This document shows, one piece after another, positions 1 to 11,492 of a DNA stretch of 64,000 bases. A program made the translations under genes and the position numbers. The DNA comes from Straminergon stramineum (Eukaryota > Streptophyta > Bryopsida > Hypnales > Calliergonaceae). Positions within the stretch are counted from its first letter, which is position 1. Each line of letters starts with the position of its first letter. The stretch covers positions 18,295,001 through 18,359,000 of the forward strand of contig OY987265.1 in assembly GCA_963920665.1 (NCBI GenBank), given 5' to 3'. The notes below the pieces were generated by a model. That model was not told the origin of the DNA and made no database searches. It saw nothing but the letters and a program-made list of their open reading frames with translations.

Positions 1-1620
1 TGTGCAAATCAACTCCAAGAGGGACCTGGCATAACACTACTCACACTCTCATTCACCTTTTCCTATCCGCTCTACAACCCTCGATGCAAATGCGAAACAA
101 CATCTCTATCAGAAAGAACCACAACACTGCTACACCACAAAAACACCCTATTCTACCATGACAAACCACAAACATTCTCGATCCACTTGCACTTCACAAT
201 CTTCAGGTAGCAAGGAGCATTCAAAAACAAGCCATCTAAGCAGACAATGTGCTAACACTCCTCGATTTCAAAATGGCGAAAGAATCAAAAGAAAATCTGA
301 CACCTATGGACTTCTGGATGTCGCGCAAATCATATACAACCTACTCATCACTCGCCATCAACCCTAAAAGCTCAAAGGAGAAGAAAGGAGGAGAAGATTT
401 CCATACCTGCGCTTCAACACGAACAACCCAAGGGAGTCAATACCCCGCAAGCGAGAAGTTTCCAGATGTTCTTCAACTACTCCGCAACGCCTTCCTATTG
501 GATTAACACCAGTGCATCCGATCTGTGCCAACACAAAGAAAGCATGAACTTCCAAATGGACATACGCGTCCCAAGTCGAGAAGACGAGACTACAAAGAAG
601 CACGGTTTCAAAGTTTCTAAGGGTCCGCCACGGAAGCACCAAAAAAACGCAGCAGTACTACCTTAGATTGCAATAAAAACAACAAAGTAACGCAAAATAA
701 AACGCCCGTCGCGAGGCTAGAAGAGAGTGAGAATGGACACCCACCCACTCCAGTCGCGGGAGAGGGAGCAACCAAACCCTTGCCTTGGCTGACTCACTCC
801 TTTGTACTGTCTGAACATTCTACAGTAAGGGAAGATGCCACACCGTGTCCAAGGGGTCCACTTATTATTCTGCCGTGGTTCTAGGAGCGTTTTTCGGAGG
901 GTTTTGTTTCTTCCCAGGAGAGGATTCTTTACATTACTTCCTTGACTCAGACGAAAGGATGTCTGCAACTGTTCAAGGTTTAGGGTTTCTGAAAATCGGA
1001 CAGTATCAGTGTAGTCAAATCGGAACCGAGAATCAGACTTGCATAAAGTTCCTTGGGATAGCGTCACCACAGCCTCCACCCACGCTACTGGACATCACCT
1101 TTCACTGCCGGACATTAATCATAAACTTCCACATTCAATCTCACATGCGACCATCCTGAGCACAAAATAACAACCCTAACCTAGCAATACAAAGCTATGA
1201 AATATTCAAAAATGGACTGGGATTGCTGTGGACCGAATTCTAGGGTTGCATGCAAGCCTTAAATTACCTCCAGAGCCGGAGTATCATCGACGCGGCGAGC
1301 TCTCTCTTCGATTGCTCCTGAATTCCACTGGACAAGCACCAATTCAGTTCAAACCATGCATCAATCCATCTCGGAATCACCACCTCGAATGCATGGCAAC
1401 CTCGGAAACTCCGCTCCCGGACACAAAACGAAGCACTCTCCGAGAAAGACAGCACTTTGCCAGGCAAATGTATGTGCAGCTCCCGGAGTGGATATATTGC
1501 TTTCTTGCTTCCTCCACCGTCCGCCATAGCTGCTTGCGGACCTGGCCTAGTGCATAGCATCCTTGTAACCACTCAGCCATCATGATGAAATGAAGTTCAC
1601 CCTTCGAATTAGGTTACTCA
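1..1620. other. Non-coding stretch of relatively higher GC, unrecognised
   Basis: This stretch is visibly less AT-rich than the DNA that follows it. It contains only short overlapping open frames on both strands, the longest about 120 codons on the minus strand near 717-1079. None shows a family motif, and none is clearly favoured over its antisense frame. It could be a relic of a gene or a captured gene fragment, but I see nothing that supports a product. Confidence 0.3.
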
Positions 1621-1625
1621 TTAGA

Positions 1626-1812
1626 GCGAACCCCGTCGTTTTTCATTTCGGAGCTTCGCAATTGTGTCGCTTCTCACTGAAAATGATCTAAAGTTAGTAT
1701 CCAAGTCGGACCCAAGTTTTGTCCTTTGTGACTGTTTTCCTACGCCCCCATGTTTTGTAGCTATTTCAGGGATTGAAAAGCTACGGGGTTCGCAGTAGTG
1801 ACTCTGCGTGTA
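1626..1812. repeat. Dispersed repeat, copy 1 (second copy near 7693-7872)
   Basis: The stretch from the GTCGTTTTTCATT word through the ACTGAAAATGATCTAA, TAGTATCCAAGTC and CCATGTTTTGTAGCTATTT words recurs in the same order and orientation at about 7693-7872. The copies differ by scattered substitutions and small indels. It is a direct dispersed repeat of unknown family, and no terminal structure is visible. Confidence 0.6.
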
Positions 1813-2473
1813 CCTTGTTGTCTTCGAATTGGAAGCAACAAGAACAACATCCGATCGCAGAAAAGATCCCATATAGGCTCGACTGGAAGGGTCTTTGGTC
1901 ATTCACAGGTTAGAATTGTTGTCAGGTTTTATCATGATATGTATGGATACTGATTTGAATAAAGAAATTGATTGCTTCCAACAGTGTCCAAATGATGTAA
2001 CTTGCAATGGCTTTCAAGAAGGGATCGTATAACATTTGCTTAAGACAGCAAGTGCAACGGGGAAGAGCGATCGTCGAGAGTGCTTCGGAGGAGATCGATG
2101 AGGTTGCGATCAATCGGGCATTCGGGCCGGCCATATTGAGTAAGCTGAGCTTTTGAGACGCCGTTCATGCTTGCATACTGTTGCGGCGTCGTATATAGGG
2201 AAATGCAGTAACAGCCCATTTAAGAGCATATTGGCTTAGGATCTCTTGTATGCGGATCGAAGTATTTTCTAACAAATTTTTCAGGGAATGAAGAGACGGA
2301 GACACATCCATCACTATTTGATTCGTAATTTTTAGACTTAAACTAAATTAGATATGATTTTCTAAAGCTTGCAACAATAGGGTGCTATTGAAGGCCATAG
2401 GTATGTTCATTAAATGTGAAATAGTTGTTCATCAATGGTGCAAATGGAGTCCAAAAATGAAGGTGAGCAAACT

Positions 2474-3069
2474 TTAACCCCTAAAGGTATAGAGTGTTCT
2501 TCAAAATTGACAATTTGAGAAAAAACATCATAAAGTACTATTTGGAAGAATATTTTGGAATTGATATACAAATAAAAGTTATAGATTGTAAGTTTTAGAT
2601 TCCATTTGTACAGTTAGATTCACCAATGCTATCACCAATATTATTTCATAAATTTTGAAAAGAAAATTTCAAAATTCCTTCAAAATTCAATTACAAGCAA
2701 AATATTATTATTTTTTGAATAAAATTTTTGGGAATGGATTTCAAATGAGTTTCTCTTAAGTCTTGAAATGGTACTTTTTTGAAATTTTTGTGTTCTTTAA
2801 ATCTATGACTCATTTTTGCAAATCCAATTTTGAACTAGAGTCAATGCAATTTTGGCTTTAGTCAACCACTTGACATACTTGCACATTTGTAATTTTAGAA
2901 AAATATATGTACTCTAGTAAAACCAAATCCAACCATTTGATAGGACAACAACTTCATAAAGTATCTCCACAACTTAAGATGACTTTCATCCAAGCAATAA
3001 TGTAAAAGAAACATGAGTTTCAATCTATTCGTCGTCTAAAAATTGAACGATGGAGCACTAAAGGGTTAA
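2474..3069. mobile_element. Non-autonomous TTAA-bordered DNA element (copy A, 588 bp)
   Basis: The element body is 2478-3065, with TTAA at 2474-2477 and 3066-3069. The left end reads CCCCTAAAGG and the right end, read inward on the other strand, CCCTTTAG, so the termini are short imperfect inverted repeats. The interior is AT-rich and non-coding, and it is clearly homologous to the element at 46580-47175, sharing for example GACAATTTGAGAAAAAACAT and TTAGATTCACCAATGCTATC in the same order. TTAA duplication with CCC-starting ends is the piggyBac pattern, but no transposase is present, so superfamily membership is inferred. Confidence 0.6.
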
Positions 3070-3813
3070 ACTTGAACATTGTAGTGCATGTAATTGCCTA
3101 GGATGGCACAAAGTGTTCCACCACTCATAAATTCACATTATTTACATTGAAATTTTGTGTATTTCCAATTCAAATTTGATCTCCAACCACTTACAAAACT
3201 ATGCAACAATAATCCCAAATTGGCTCCAATTCATGATTGGATAGTTTTTCAATCCTATGGTAACAATTCATGGTATAATAGTAGGAGTTCTTGGAGCATA
3301 GGTAGAATATGGACATGCTATCTTCGAACAACCCATTATGAACAAAAGATCCATTCCAAACACTTAGGGAATGATCCATTAGAGTTTGCTTTTCCTCAAT
3401 AAATGAGATTTGGGCTACAATCAATGTCTTAGGTAATGGAGTGATTAGTGACTACAATAGGAACTTCCACCTTTAGAGCATAAATTCATTGAGAGAAGTG
3501 ACTTTTTGAAGCATTCACATTGAAGCCATTTTAGAAAATATTGTGACTATTTGAAGTGAGTAAGATGACCATTATGGATACACTTTTTGGTGGTTTGGGA
3601 GTAGTCTAGAGACACTTTGGGCCATGATAAGTAGCATAGTCTCTTTGAAAATTCATGACAAATTCATACTTTGTCAAAAAAATATAATTTCAATTGCTCT
3701 AGCCATTTCTCACACTTGTCTTTATGTGGGAAATAATCAAAAAACTCAACAATGGCAAAGTCAAGGCAATCTTCTAATTCTACCCATGATGAGCTATTCT
3801 ACCTTCGTAGGGT
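3070..3813. other. AT-rich interval without a recognisable gene
   Basis: There are short open frames on both strands near 3157-3424, with no family motif. No terminal repeats belonging to this interval were seen. Confidence 0.3.
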
Positions 3814-4552
3814 CCAATAGGATCATTGCAAGAAACACCATCCAATTTCTATAGCGTTTTCCATAGTACACTACTTTTTTTCGGGAGTACTTTATAAATT
3901 TATTTATTTTAAATGGAAAAAATATATTTAGTATATATATCTTTAAAAAGAAGGTGCCCTATGAAGGAAAAGCATAGAAAAATTCTCTAAGTAGGAGAAT
4001 GAGAAAATTGCAAAATCTCATGAAAAGTGGCACTTTCACATTTAAATTTGTAAAAAAGAGAAAAAGAAATTTTAAAAAAACGAAAAAAATTTAATTTGGA
4101 AAGAGTTGATGGTGATGAGATTTCACCCAAAAAATGATCTTATAAACCTCTTCAATGTTCAAAAATTGCATGCAATGGGAATGTTGTTTGCACTCATGTG
4201 AAGGACATAAAATAATATATTTTCAAATTTCCTTTGGTAGATATATGCTTTCCAACTATGCAAATAGACCATGAAAGTTTCAACTCTAGATTACTAAATT
4301 TGGGGACTCCTAATCTAGTAAAAAACCCTAAACTGTCCTTTGTGAGAAATTAACAAAAATGATTTTTAAATAGAAAATGATTTTTTTTAATCTCTATAAA
4401 ATAAGAGATTTGATTAACATCAAGTTAGACATTAACATCAATCAAAAGTTCATGTTCATTGAACTTGTGCTTCAAAAGTTAGAGCAAATGACAAAAGATT
4501 ACTCTCATTGTGACAAAGAATAGGACCGATGTTTCTTGCAATGACCCAATAG
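3814..4552. mobile_element. DNA transposon remnant with 7-bp target duplication (725 bp)
   Basis: The direct repeat CCAATAG occurs at 3814-3820 and 4546-4552. Immediately inside are inverted ends: GATCATTGCAAGAAACA on the left, and GTCATTGCAAGAAACAT on the right read on the other strand. The body is 3821-4545 and non-coding. The right portion is homologous to 44210-44690, which keeps only the right-hand end. A 7- to 9-bp duplication would fit hAT or Mutator-like elements; the termini do not let me decide. Confidence 0.6.
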
Positions 4553-7500
4553 TCTTATGAATTGTTATTCCCAAACAAGGAGATTCCTCAAAAAGTCCCC
4601 AACTTCAAGATGCTCTTACATGCTCAAAATGCATGAATTTTTCAAATTGAATAACTTACATTGCAATTGTAGTAAGGTGTACTTGAATATCATACAACAA
4701 TTTTTGGAGAAGTGAAGGCAAGTTCATGGTATGAAGAAGTTTGATTAGCCTCCTAATTGCAATACTAGAGCAAGTGGAAGAATAAACAAGAAATGATACA
4801 AACAATTCAAGTAGTATGGATCAAGTATCTTTAGAGCAATTGTAAAGGCTCGTTTCAAATATACCCATTAGAATGCAAGTTGTAATTTTAGGAAAGGGTG
4901 TAAACACTAGATGGTAGATAATGTATAGAAAAGATGCAAATTGTTATATGATTTAAAATTTTACATGTCTATATTTGTTATTATGCTCAAGTCCTCTTCA
5001 TCATGATTCCAATGCGAATTGTGGGTTGATAATTTGTCCATTTTGTAGTATGCTAAAGCTTCTTGAAGTTCATAAACTTTTTCTTGAATCTACTTGGGAA
5101 CAAAATTCATAAGATAATTGGCCCCTACTACCATATACATTGAAAGCCATAAAATTTCTATACAAGAAAAGCCAAGAGATTGTTATAAGATACACGCAAA
5201 GGTGCAACCAAAGACTCTTAAATGCTATATACATCACATTAAAAAGCAATAATATTGGTGCCACTAGGCCTAAAGAGTTTTTTGTGAACAATGCAAAATG
5301 TATGAGAGGGTGTAAAATATTTCACAAGATTGAAAAAATATTACCCTAAAATTTGTGATAATTTTCAATTCACGAATAATGAAATTTAGTGTTCATTACA
5401 CTCATTGATTTGAAATGCTATTCCCTCCATCTCTAAATGATCTTCCTATTGGCCTTAATTTTAAGTCCCAAAATGATATTTTTTGTTGCACTTTGTAATA
5501 TTGTGAATTGGTCGGACTCAACTTTTGATTACTATTTAGAAGGCATAATAGAGGTCCACAATCCACACATAGTCTTGGGCCTATACTAACTACTTACAAA
5601 ATGACAACATCACACTCAACAATTCAGTGTCCATTGGTGCTCTTGGAAATGCCCAAAAAACTCCACTTTTCAATACTCCAAAATTGCGCTTTGAAAAAGG
5701 CTCCAAAATCAAAGTTTCTAGGACATTGGGAGTACATTGAACTCTACTTATAGATCAAAATGGGGTTTTAAAAAGTTATTTTTAGCTTCAATCTAGAACA
5801 TTTTATCCAACAAGATCCTTTTGGGACATAGGGAGTATACGTTTTGACTCATGATAAATATTCTTACTAACTATATTTATGGAGATTCCATCTTTGAATA
5901 TTATTCATATCCATGCTTTGATAAAAAAATCTTCATCAAGAATAAAACTTGTAGCATTTTCAAATCAAAATATCATTATTCGTATACTAGTATAATTATT
6001 AGGCAATTGCGACAAACATAATATTCCTAGCAATTTATATTAATTGCAAAGCCATCGTTGTTCTTCTTTCTTCTTTACATTGTTAGAGAATTTTCATATC
6101 ATTTGGTGTATTATTATGGAGTATGGTCACAAAGGAGCACACAAACCAATCTAGGAACATGAGACAATGACCCCTAATAAGGCAATGACACCTAAAAAAT
6201 TCAAAATAAGCATAATCAATCAAGCATAGTTCCTATTATTAACCATCTTATGGTGGCTACCCCACTGTAGGCACCATATTTAGGGCATAATTCTTTTTTT
6301 CAAATTCTTTTTTTTGAGCAAACTAGATTGGATCTTCTTTCCATTTTAATATTCAAAACTAAGGTTGCTACAAGGATATAGCACAAAGTGTTAGCATTTG
6401 CCTAGGATTGGAAAACTTACTATTTGGCAAAATTCTTGATGTTCTCATTACTAGATCTTATGCATTTTTCACAAATCAATAGAAACTACAATTCTGACAA
6501 ATAAAAAAATTGAAATGCAATAGATAGAAATTATATTTTTGCTGAATTCTTGAAATTATATCTTCAAATTCATTTCAAGAGAATTTAAAAATGGTATTAT
6601 AATTTTGACCATACACATGCTTTCTACTATTCATGCTTCACGTTTTCTTCTTTGATGCAAACTTCAAAAAGTTATAGAACTTATATTTTATAACACATTA
6701 ATTTTGTGCTTTGCCTGAACTCCTTGAGGCTTTTAGAGGTTAAATTGTCTTTGCTTATATTGTGTTTTGTTGGAAACTAAAAGTAGATTCGAAAATCTCT
6801 AGATGTGCAATTTTTTGACACTTGACAAACAAGCTCACAATGTGAGTCTTTAGACATAAAACACTAGCTAGCTTTTTTAGTAAGCTCCTACTCAAGCGTC
6901 CTCGTACTCAAGTGTCCTCGCATCTAGCTTCCATTTATGCGAAGACTCCTTCCCTTAGTCTATTCAAAGCCATCAAACTATGAATTTCAAAGTGTTAATC
7001 GTCAAATTGTATACACTTAGCCAAAAATATGTCGATTCAATTTTTGCAACAAATTCACAACTGGCGGGTTACAACACATTCCAAAAAACTCTCTCAGCAT
7101 GGCCATTGTTTACCCCAAAATATACAATCCTTCAAACTTCAAAGATATTATTCTTGAAATTTTTGAATTGCACTACTTTTGGAGCCAACTTTCATAGACA
7201 ACAGAGCAATCTCTCGAGCTATCTAGCAATCTGACTCCATCAATCTCTCTCAACCGTGAACCCAAAGAGACCCTGGCTTACACACTTCATGACATTGAGC
7301 TACGTGGAGTAATTTCATCTTTGATATTTCTTAACATCTCGCAACATCAATATGGATAGTAGCTTGTGGTGAATGATCCTTTGCAACAAGTTTTTCCTGC
7401 TTAGACACCAACAGATTATTGTGATCAATGGTGGTGCTAGCATGGAGGTGCAAAACATAGTGTGGTCCAGTGACATTGGTGTGTCCACCTCAAAGTGTTG

Positions 7501-7692
7501 CAAACTTGTTGTCGTCAAAGTAATCTGGCTATTTTGACCTCCGAAAATGAAAATTTCTTTTACAAAAAATAGCCAACATCTTTTGGTTGTAGCCAATTGG
7601 TGAAAACTTATGTATGAGAAAAACGTTGTTCCAAGCTCATTTGTTTTTGCTTCCTGCCCTCCTACTTGTTTGTTGCTTGACACCAAAGTGAA
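4553..7692. other. Long AT-rich intergenic or repeat-derived stretch
   Basis: I see no coding gene here. Only short open frames with AT-driven composition occur (for example 6980-7234 plus and 7315-7686 minus), without family motifs. The stretch is probably old repeat DNA, but I could not identify boundaries. Confidence 0.3.
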
Positions 7693-7872
7693 CCTTGTCG
7701 TTTTTCATTCCAAAGCTCCAGGCCTATTGTCGCTATTCACTGAAAATGATCTAATATTAGTATCCAAGTCAGCCCCATGTTTTGTCCTCTATGACTTTTT
7801 CCACTTGCCCCATGTTTTGTAGCTATTTTAGAGAATGATAAGCGATGGGGTTCGTAGTCGTGCGAGGTGCAT
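7693..7872. repeat. Dispersed repeat, copy 2 (first copy near 1626-1812)
   Basis: This is the same order of words as the copy near 1.7 kb, in the same orientation: GTCGTTTTTCATT, ACTGAAAATGATCTAA, TAGTATCCAAGTC, and CCATGTTTTGTAGCTATTT followed by GGGGTTCG. Divergence is moderate. No ends were defined. Confidence 0.6.
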
Positions 7873-8492
7873 TTGTCTTCCAGGAGTCTTGATTGCACCT
7901 TCATGAGGAAAAAATGCTTGTCCACATTGTCTTCATGTGGTCTTGGTGGATACAATTTGCAATAATTTTACATTTTTAGGAGTAAAAAAAATACCACAAC
8001 TAGCCTAGGTATCTTGAAGTGACAAAATAAAGTAACTACACCTTAAATTGCACAAATAAGCAATTCAATATGGTTTCTATTATTATACTGAAAAACTTTT
8101 TGTGGGGTCTTATTGGTAGTCAAAAGGAGATTCTAGATTCTCTTAGAATGCATTTTTTCAATACCATATGAATAAACTACCAATTTTCAAAGTACTAAAA
8201 AGAAGTGTTTCTAAAACCAACTATAGACTCTCATGAATAGTGTGTGTACATTTTAGGCAAGAATCTAGAGTGATCAATTTTCGAAAGCTATGGAAATTAG
8301 GTTTAGCTACCTTATGCATCTTTGTGTCAAATGTGTGGATTTGCCTTGGTAAACATAAGAGGTTGTACTTTTTCTATTCTACAAAACTAGAAATACCATA
8401 TGTTCACTTGATTGAGTAGTTCATTGTGAATGTGTTTTTTGTTGTCTTCTTTTTGTTTCATCTCAATTGCTCTTGTTTGCATGTTAAACCAT
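7873..8492. other. AT-rich interval without a recognisable gene
   Basis: No convincing open frame, RNA gene or terminal repeat was seen. Confidence 0.3.
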
Positions 8493-8763
8493 TTAACCCC
8501 TGAGCGTCTCAAAGAAAACATCATAAGTGAGGAGCTTGTTTTTGATGAATCTAGAAAATCCAAAATAATTTGAGAATTGCTTAGTTACTAAACTTTTCAT
8601 GGTTGGGATTTGAAGCCAACCTATTGATGAGCATGAATCTACAATTTATAAGAGAGAATCCACTGTGTAGATTTCGAGATTATAATGCTTGATGAACTTG
8701 ATATTCCATAAATCCTATTTTTCTAGCATCCAAAAAACATTTGCTCTGACGCATAGGGGTTAA
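8493..8763. mobile_element. Non-autonomous TTAA-bordered DNA element (copy B, 263 bp)
   Basis: TTAA occurs at 8493-8496 and 8760-8763. The inner ends are inverted repeats: CCCCTGAGCGTC on the left and CCCCTATGCGTC on the right read on the other strand. This is the smallest of the six TTAA-bordered elements, and its termini are the best matched to each other. The interior is non-coding. A TA duplication with A-CCCCT ends is an alternative reading. Confidence 0.6.
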
Positions 8764-10731
8764 AGGATGGATTGGTGATTGTGAAAATCATTCCTTTGGA
8801 TACCATACAAATCTTGGGCTTAAAAAAAATGCAAAAAGACTCCTTGGAAGTCAAACTATTATAGAAGACATTCCTATTTACAACAAAATTCCAAGGATGT
8901 ATAATTGCACTTCTATCCTACATAGAAAGGTTCTTTGTCATTCACTAGACAAAAACCGGCTGCCACATTGTTTAAGGTTTAAATTGCTATCATCCTCAAG
9001 AGTGGATAAGCCTCATCTCTAGATGAGGGTTAGGGTTTAAGGATTTTGCATAGAGGAGTGCAGAAGGAGAACTCCAGTTTCTCTTTCCTTGGTCTATTTT
9101 CGCCCACTCTTTTTGTGCGCAGAGTGTGATATATCCGCTTTTTTTGAATCTTCCACAAAGGGGGGTCTCTATTGCAGGAGATGTTTACCATCAGCTCAGC
9201 AAGAGGTGCAAAAGAAGTCAGCTAATTAAAGTAACTATAAAAAAAATGCAGATACTGTGCAGCTTTGCACTATTTGTGAACAACGCTTCCAGTCGGAGGG
9301 ACTCTAGGATCTAGGGCCTCCTTACATGTATCGGTGGGTGGGGAAGCTTCAAAGGGAGTGCTATAGGTGAATATTGCAATTGCACTTTCATGTGGATTCA
9401 GTGGGGGGAGAGGAATACAATATGAAATCAACACGTAGTAGATTCTCTCAAGAATGACTAGTCTCCACTAATGGAGTTGTCCACTGATATTGGTGGAACT
9501 TCAATTCCTTTCCTGCTTGCCCTACCTTGGCAAGACAATCAATTGAGCCTATTTCAGCTTGTTTTGTCTTACTGCTTAAATTAGTACAAAGCTTGCCCAC
9601 TGGGCCAGCATGTAAGCACGCCCTAAGTTGATAACAGACAAAACTTCCAACTTAGTTATCCAAAAAAAAGCTGAAAATGAAACTGTGTACATAGTCTTTT
9701 TAAAGTATTAAACAAAAAACGTGAATAGGAAGTTCTTATCCCCTCTTCCTTGAGACTTCCAACAATGTCCCAGTGAGTAATACAATACGACAAGCTTGAA
9801 TTTACCTTAAGTTTTCCCTGGAGACCTTCTTGAATGATCGTTATTCTTGCTCAAAAATCAAATCCTCCTCAGGCAATTAAGCTAAGGAAGCTGCAGCGGC
9901 TCCACTTCAACCTCTTCAAATCTCTCTTCCTGATGTTCATCGAGAGCAACGGAAACACTATTGATGGTTGTTGGTGACTACTAGCTGTATGTAATTGCTG
10001 CCAACCATTCTTGAAAGTCCCGAGATCTGACCAGATCCCCCGCCTGCCGCTCCAGTCATGTTCGTGGTCGGCCTTGGAAAATTGTTGCTGCACCAAGGCT
10101 GGCAATCTAGAGTCTTGTGATACATGGGGTAAAACTCATGCTTGGTTCGAGGTGGAGACGATAATAGCTTGGTAGAAGACAGAACCTCTAAGGGCTTGTT
10201 CGCATGAAGGATTGGACCGGACCTCCAATTGGGCTGGGGGGTCCGCATGACGAAACTATGAACTTGATTACCGATATGGAGCTCTGGTCCGTCCTTGGCT
10301 CTTCCATCCTTGAATTTAGGATTTGCAAACCTGCTCTCCTTCCTATCAACCCGACTTAAGGTACGTTCCCACCTGGCCTTATGATGGCAATAATTCAATA
10401 GTAAATCGTCATGCGTTCCCACCAGAGTGCACCACTATCTGCCGAACCTACTTGATAGCCGAGGTGGCATTGACGTGAGAGCGCTCCTACGATCATTTAA
10501 CACCTCTGTGTCGTTGGCCCACCATGACAACAGTAATTCGTAATAATAGCTTAGAAATCTTCTGGAAATGAAGATTCCATTAGCTGACAGCCGCTCTTAC
10601 CTATATGCCGGGTCAAGGGCCCATTACATAAGAACAGTGGCAGCCCATAGCTGAAATTAGCAGGGACCTAAGTAAGAAAATTGAAGGAGGTCCATTATTT
10701 TCCGACTCTCACCTCCCAAAGATTTGTGAAG
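8764..10731. other. Interval with no recognised gene; one 154-codon unknown frame
   Basis: Composition becomes less AT-rich towards 9.8-10.7 kb. The longest open frame is on the minus strand at 10422-9958 (154 codons). Its product is polar with no motif that I recognise, and a shorter frame overlaps it. I do not claim a gene. A weak gene fragment captured by a transposon is possible. Confidence 0.25.
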
Positions 10732-10930
10732 CTCAATTGAGGCCAGGGTGAATTGACCCCCTCATTGCCCCGAAATGGATGGACGAACGGGATGAGGGGG
10801 TCCATTCACTATCCATTGAATGAATTAGAGACCTCCTCCCACCAACCTCCTCGTTGAGCCCTCCCTCCCTCCGACCTACACCCTTTGACCTCCCCACTCC
10901 AACTTGCCCCCTCCTACCTGTGCCCTCCTT
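10732..10930. repeat. Arm 1 of long-range inverted repeat with internal hairpin
   Basis: From CTCAATTGAGGCCAGGG the sequence runs through GTGAATTGACCCCCTCAT, a loop, GATGAGGGGGTCCATTCAC and then a CT-rich tract (CCTCCTCCC). A diverged copy in the opposite orientation lies at about 40700-40892. Each arm is also internally self-complementary, because the two G/C-rich words pair. This could be one terminal inverted repeat of a roughly 30-kb element enclosing the MULE gene, or one of two independent hairpin elements. Confidence 0.55.
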
Positions 10931-11380
10931 CCTCCCCTCTCCTCCCTCCTCCCTCCATCCTCCCGCCTTGCGCCTTCCTCCCTACAATTTCCCCTCATCC
11001 CTCCTGTCTTCAATTTTTCTTTTTTTCATGCATGAATTATTTTTTTGAATTTTTGCTAATATTTCTTTTCTTATGCTAATAGAAACTTGAAATGAAGATA
11101 TTTGAAAGTAGTAAAGTCAAGTCACACAAGAATAATTGTGAGGATCCTTGACTATCTAATGCAAAAAAATATATTTTAGACATATCATGATTTATAAACA
11201 CGCTAAACTAGAATTAGGGTTTGGAGAGTTGGAACTTCATAATTCAAAGGAGTAGGATTATTACTTTTAGAGAAGTAGTGGAGTGAAAATTTAGGGTACA
11301 CTTACAAGATTGTAAACTTGCATGAAATATTTGTAACCGTTTTGAAATATGATGCAATTTTTCATATTTGTAATGGTGCA
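10931..11380. other. CT-rich tract then AT-rich DNA
   Basis: The pyrimidine-rich tract that begins before this interval continues to about 11.0 kb, followed by AT-rich DNA. Open frames here (for example 10854-11048) are products of the biased composition and were not accepted. Confidence 0.3.
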
Positions 11381-11492
11381 CACTAGTAGAAAATCAGGCC
11401 TAATCTGTTGTTTTGGTTGCGTTGGTCATCAACAAATTTGTTGATGATCAACGCGACCAAAACAACAGATTAGGCCTGATTTTCTACTAGTG
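11381..11492. mobile_element. 112-bp palindromic CACTA-ended foldback (MITE-like)
   Basis: The element begins CACTAGTAGAAAATCAGG and ends with the exact reverse complement, CCTGATTTTCTACTAGTG. The whole 112 bp is one palindrome whose arms of about 56 bp differ at only two positions, with no real loop. CACTAGTAGAAAA is a typical plant CACTA terminus. The 3-bp flanks are GCA on the left and GTG on the right, so no target duplication is preserved. It has no coding capacity. Confidence 0.7.

Noticed and set aside
1264..1583. Overlapping plus and minus frames of about 100 codons near 1.2-1.6 kb
   Set aside because: Both strands are open over the same stretch with no motif; no basis for choosing either.
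9001..9040. GGGTTAGGGTTTAAGG as interstitial telomere repeat
   Set aside because: Only about two imperfect units; not an array.
9958..10422. 154-codon minus-strand frame
   Set aside because: No recognisable motif, overlapping frame on the same strand, and composition in a locally GC-richer stretch makes such a frame plausible by chance.
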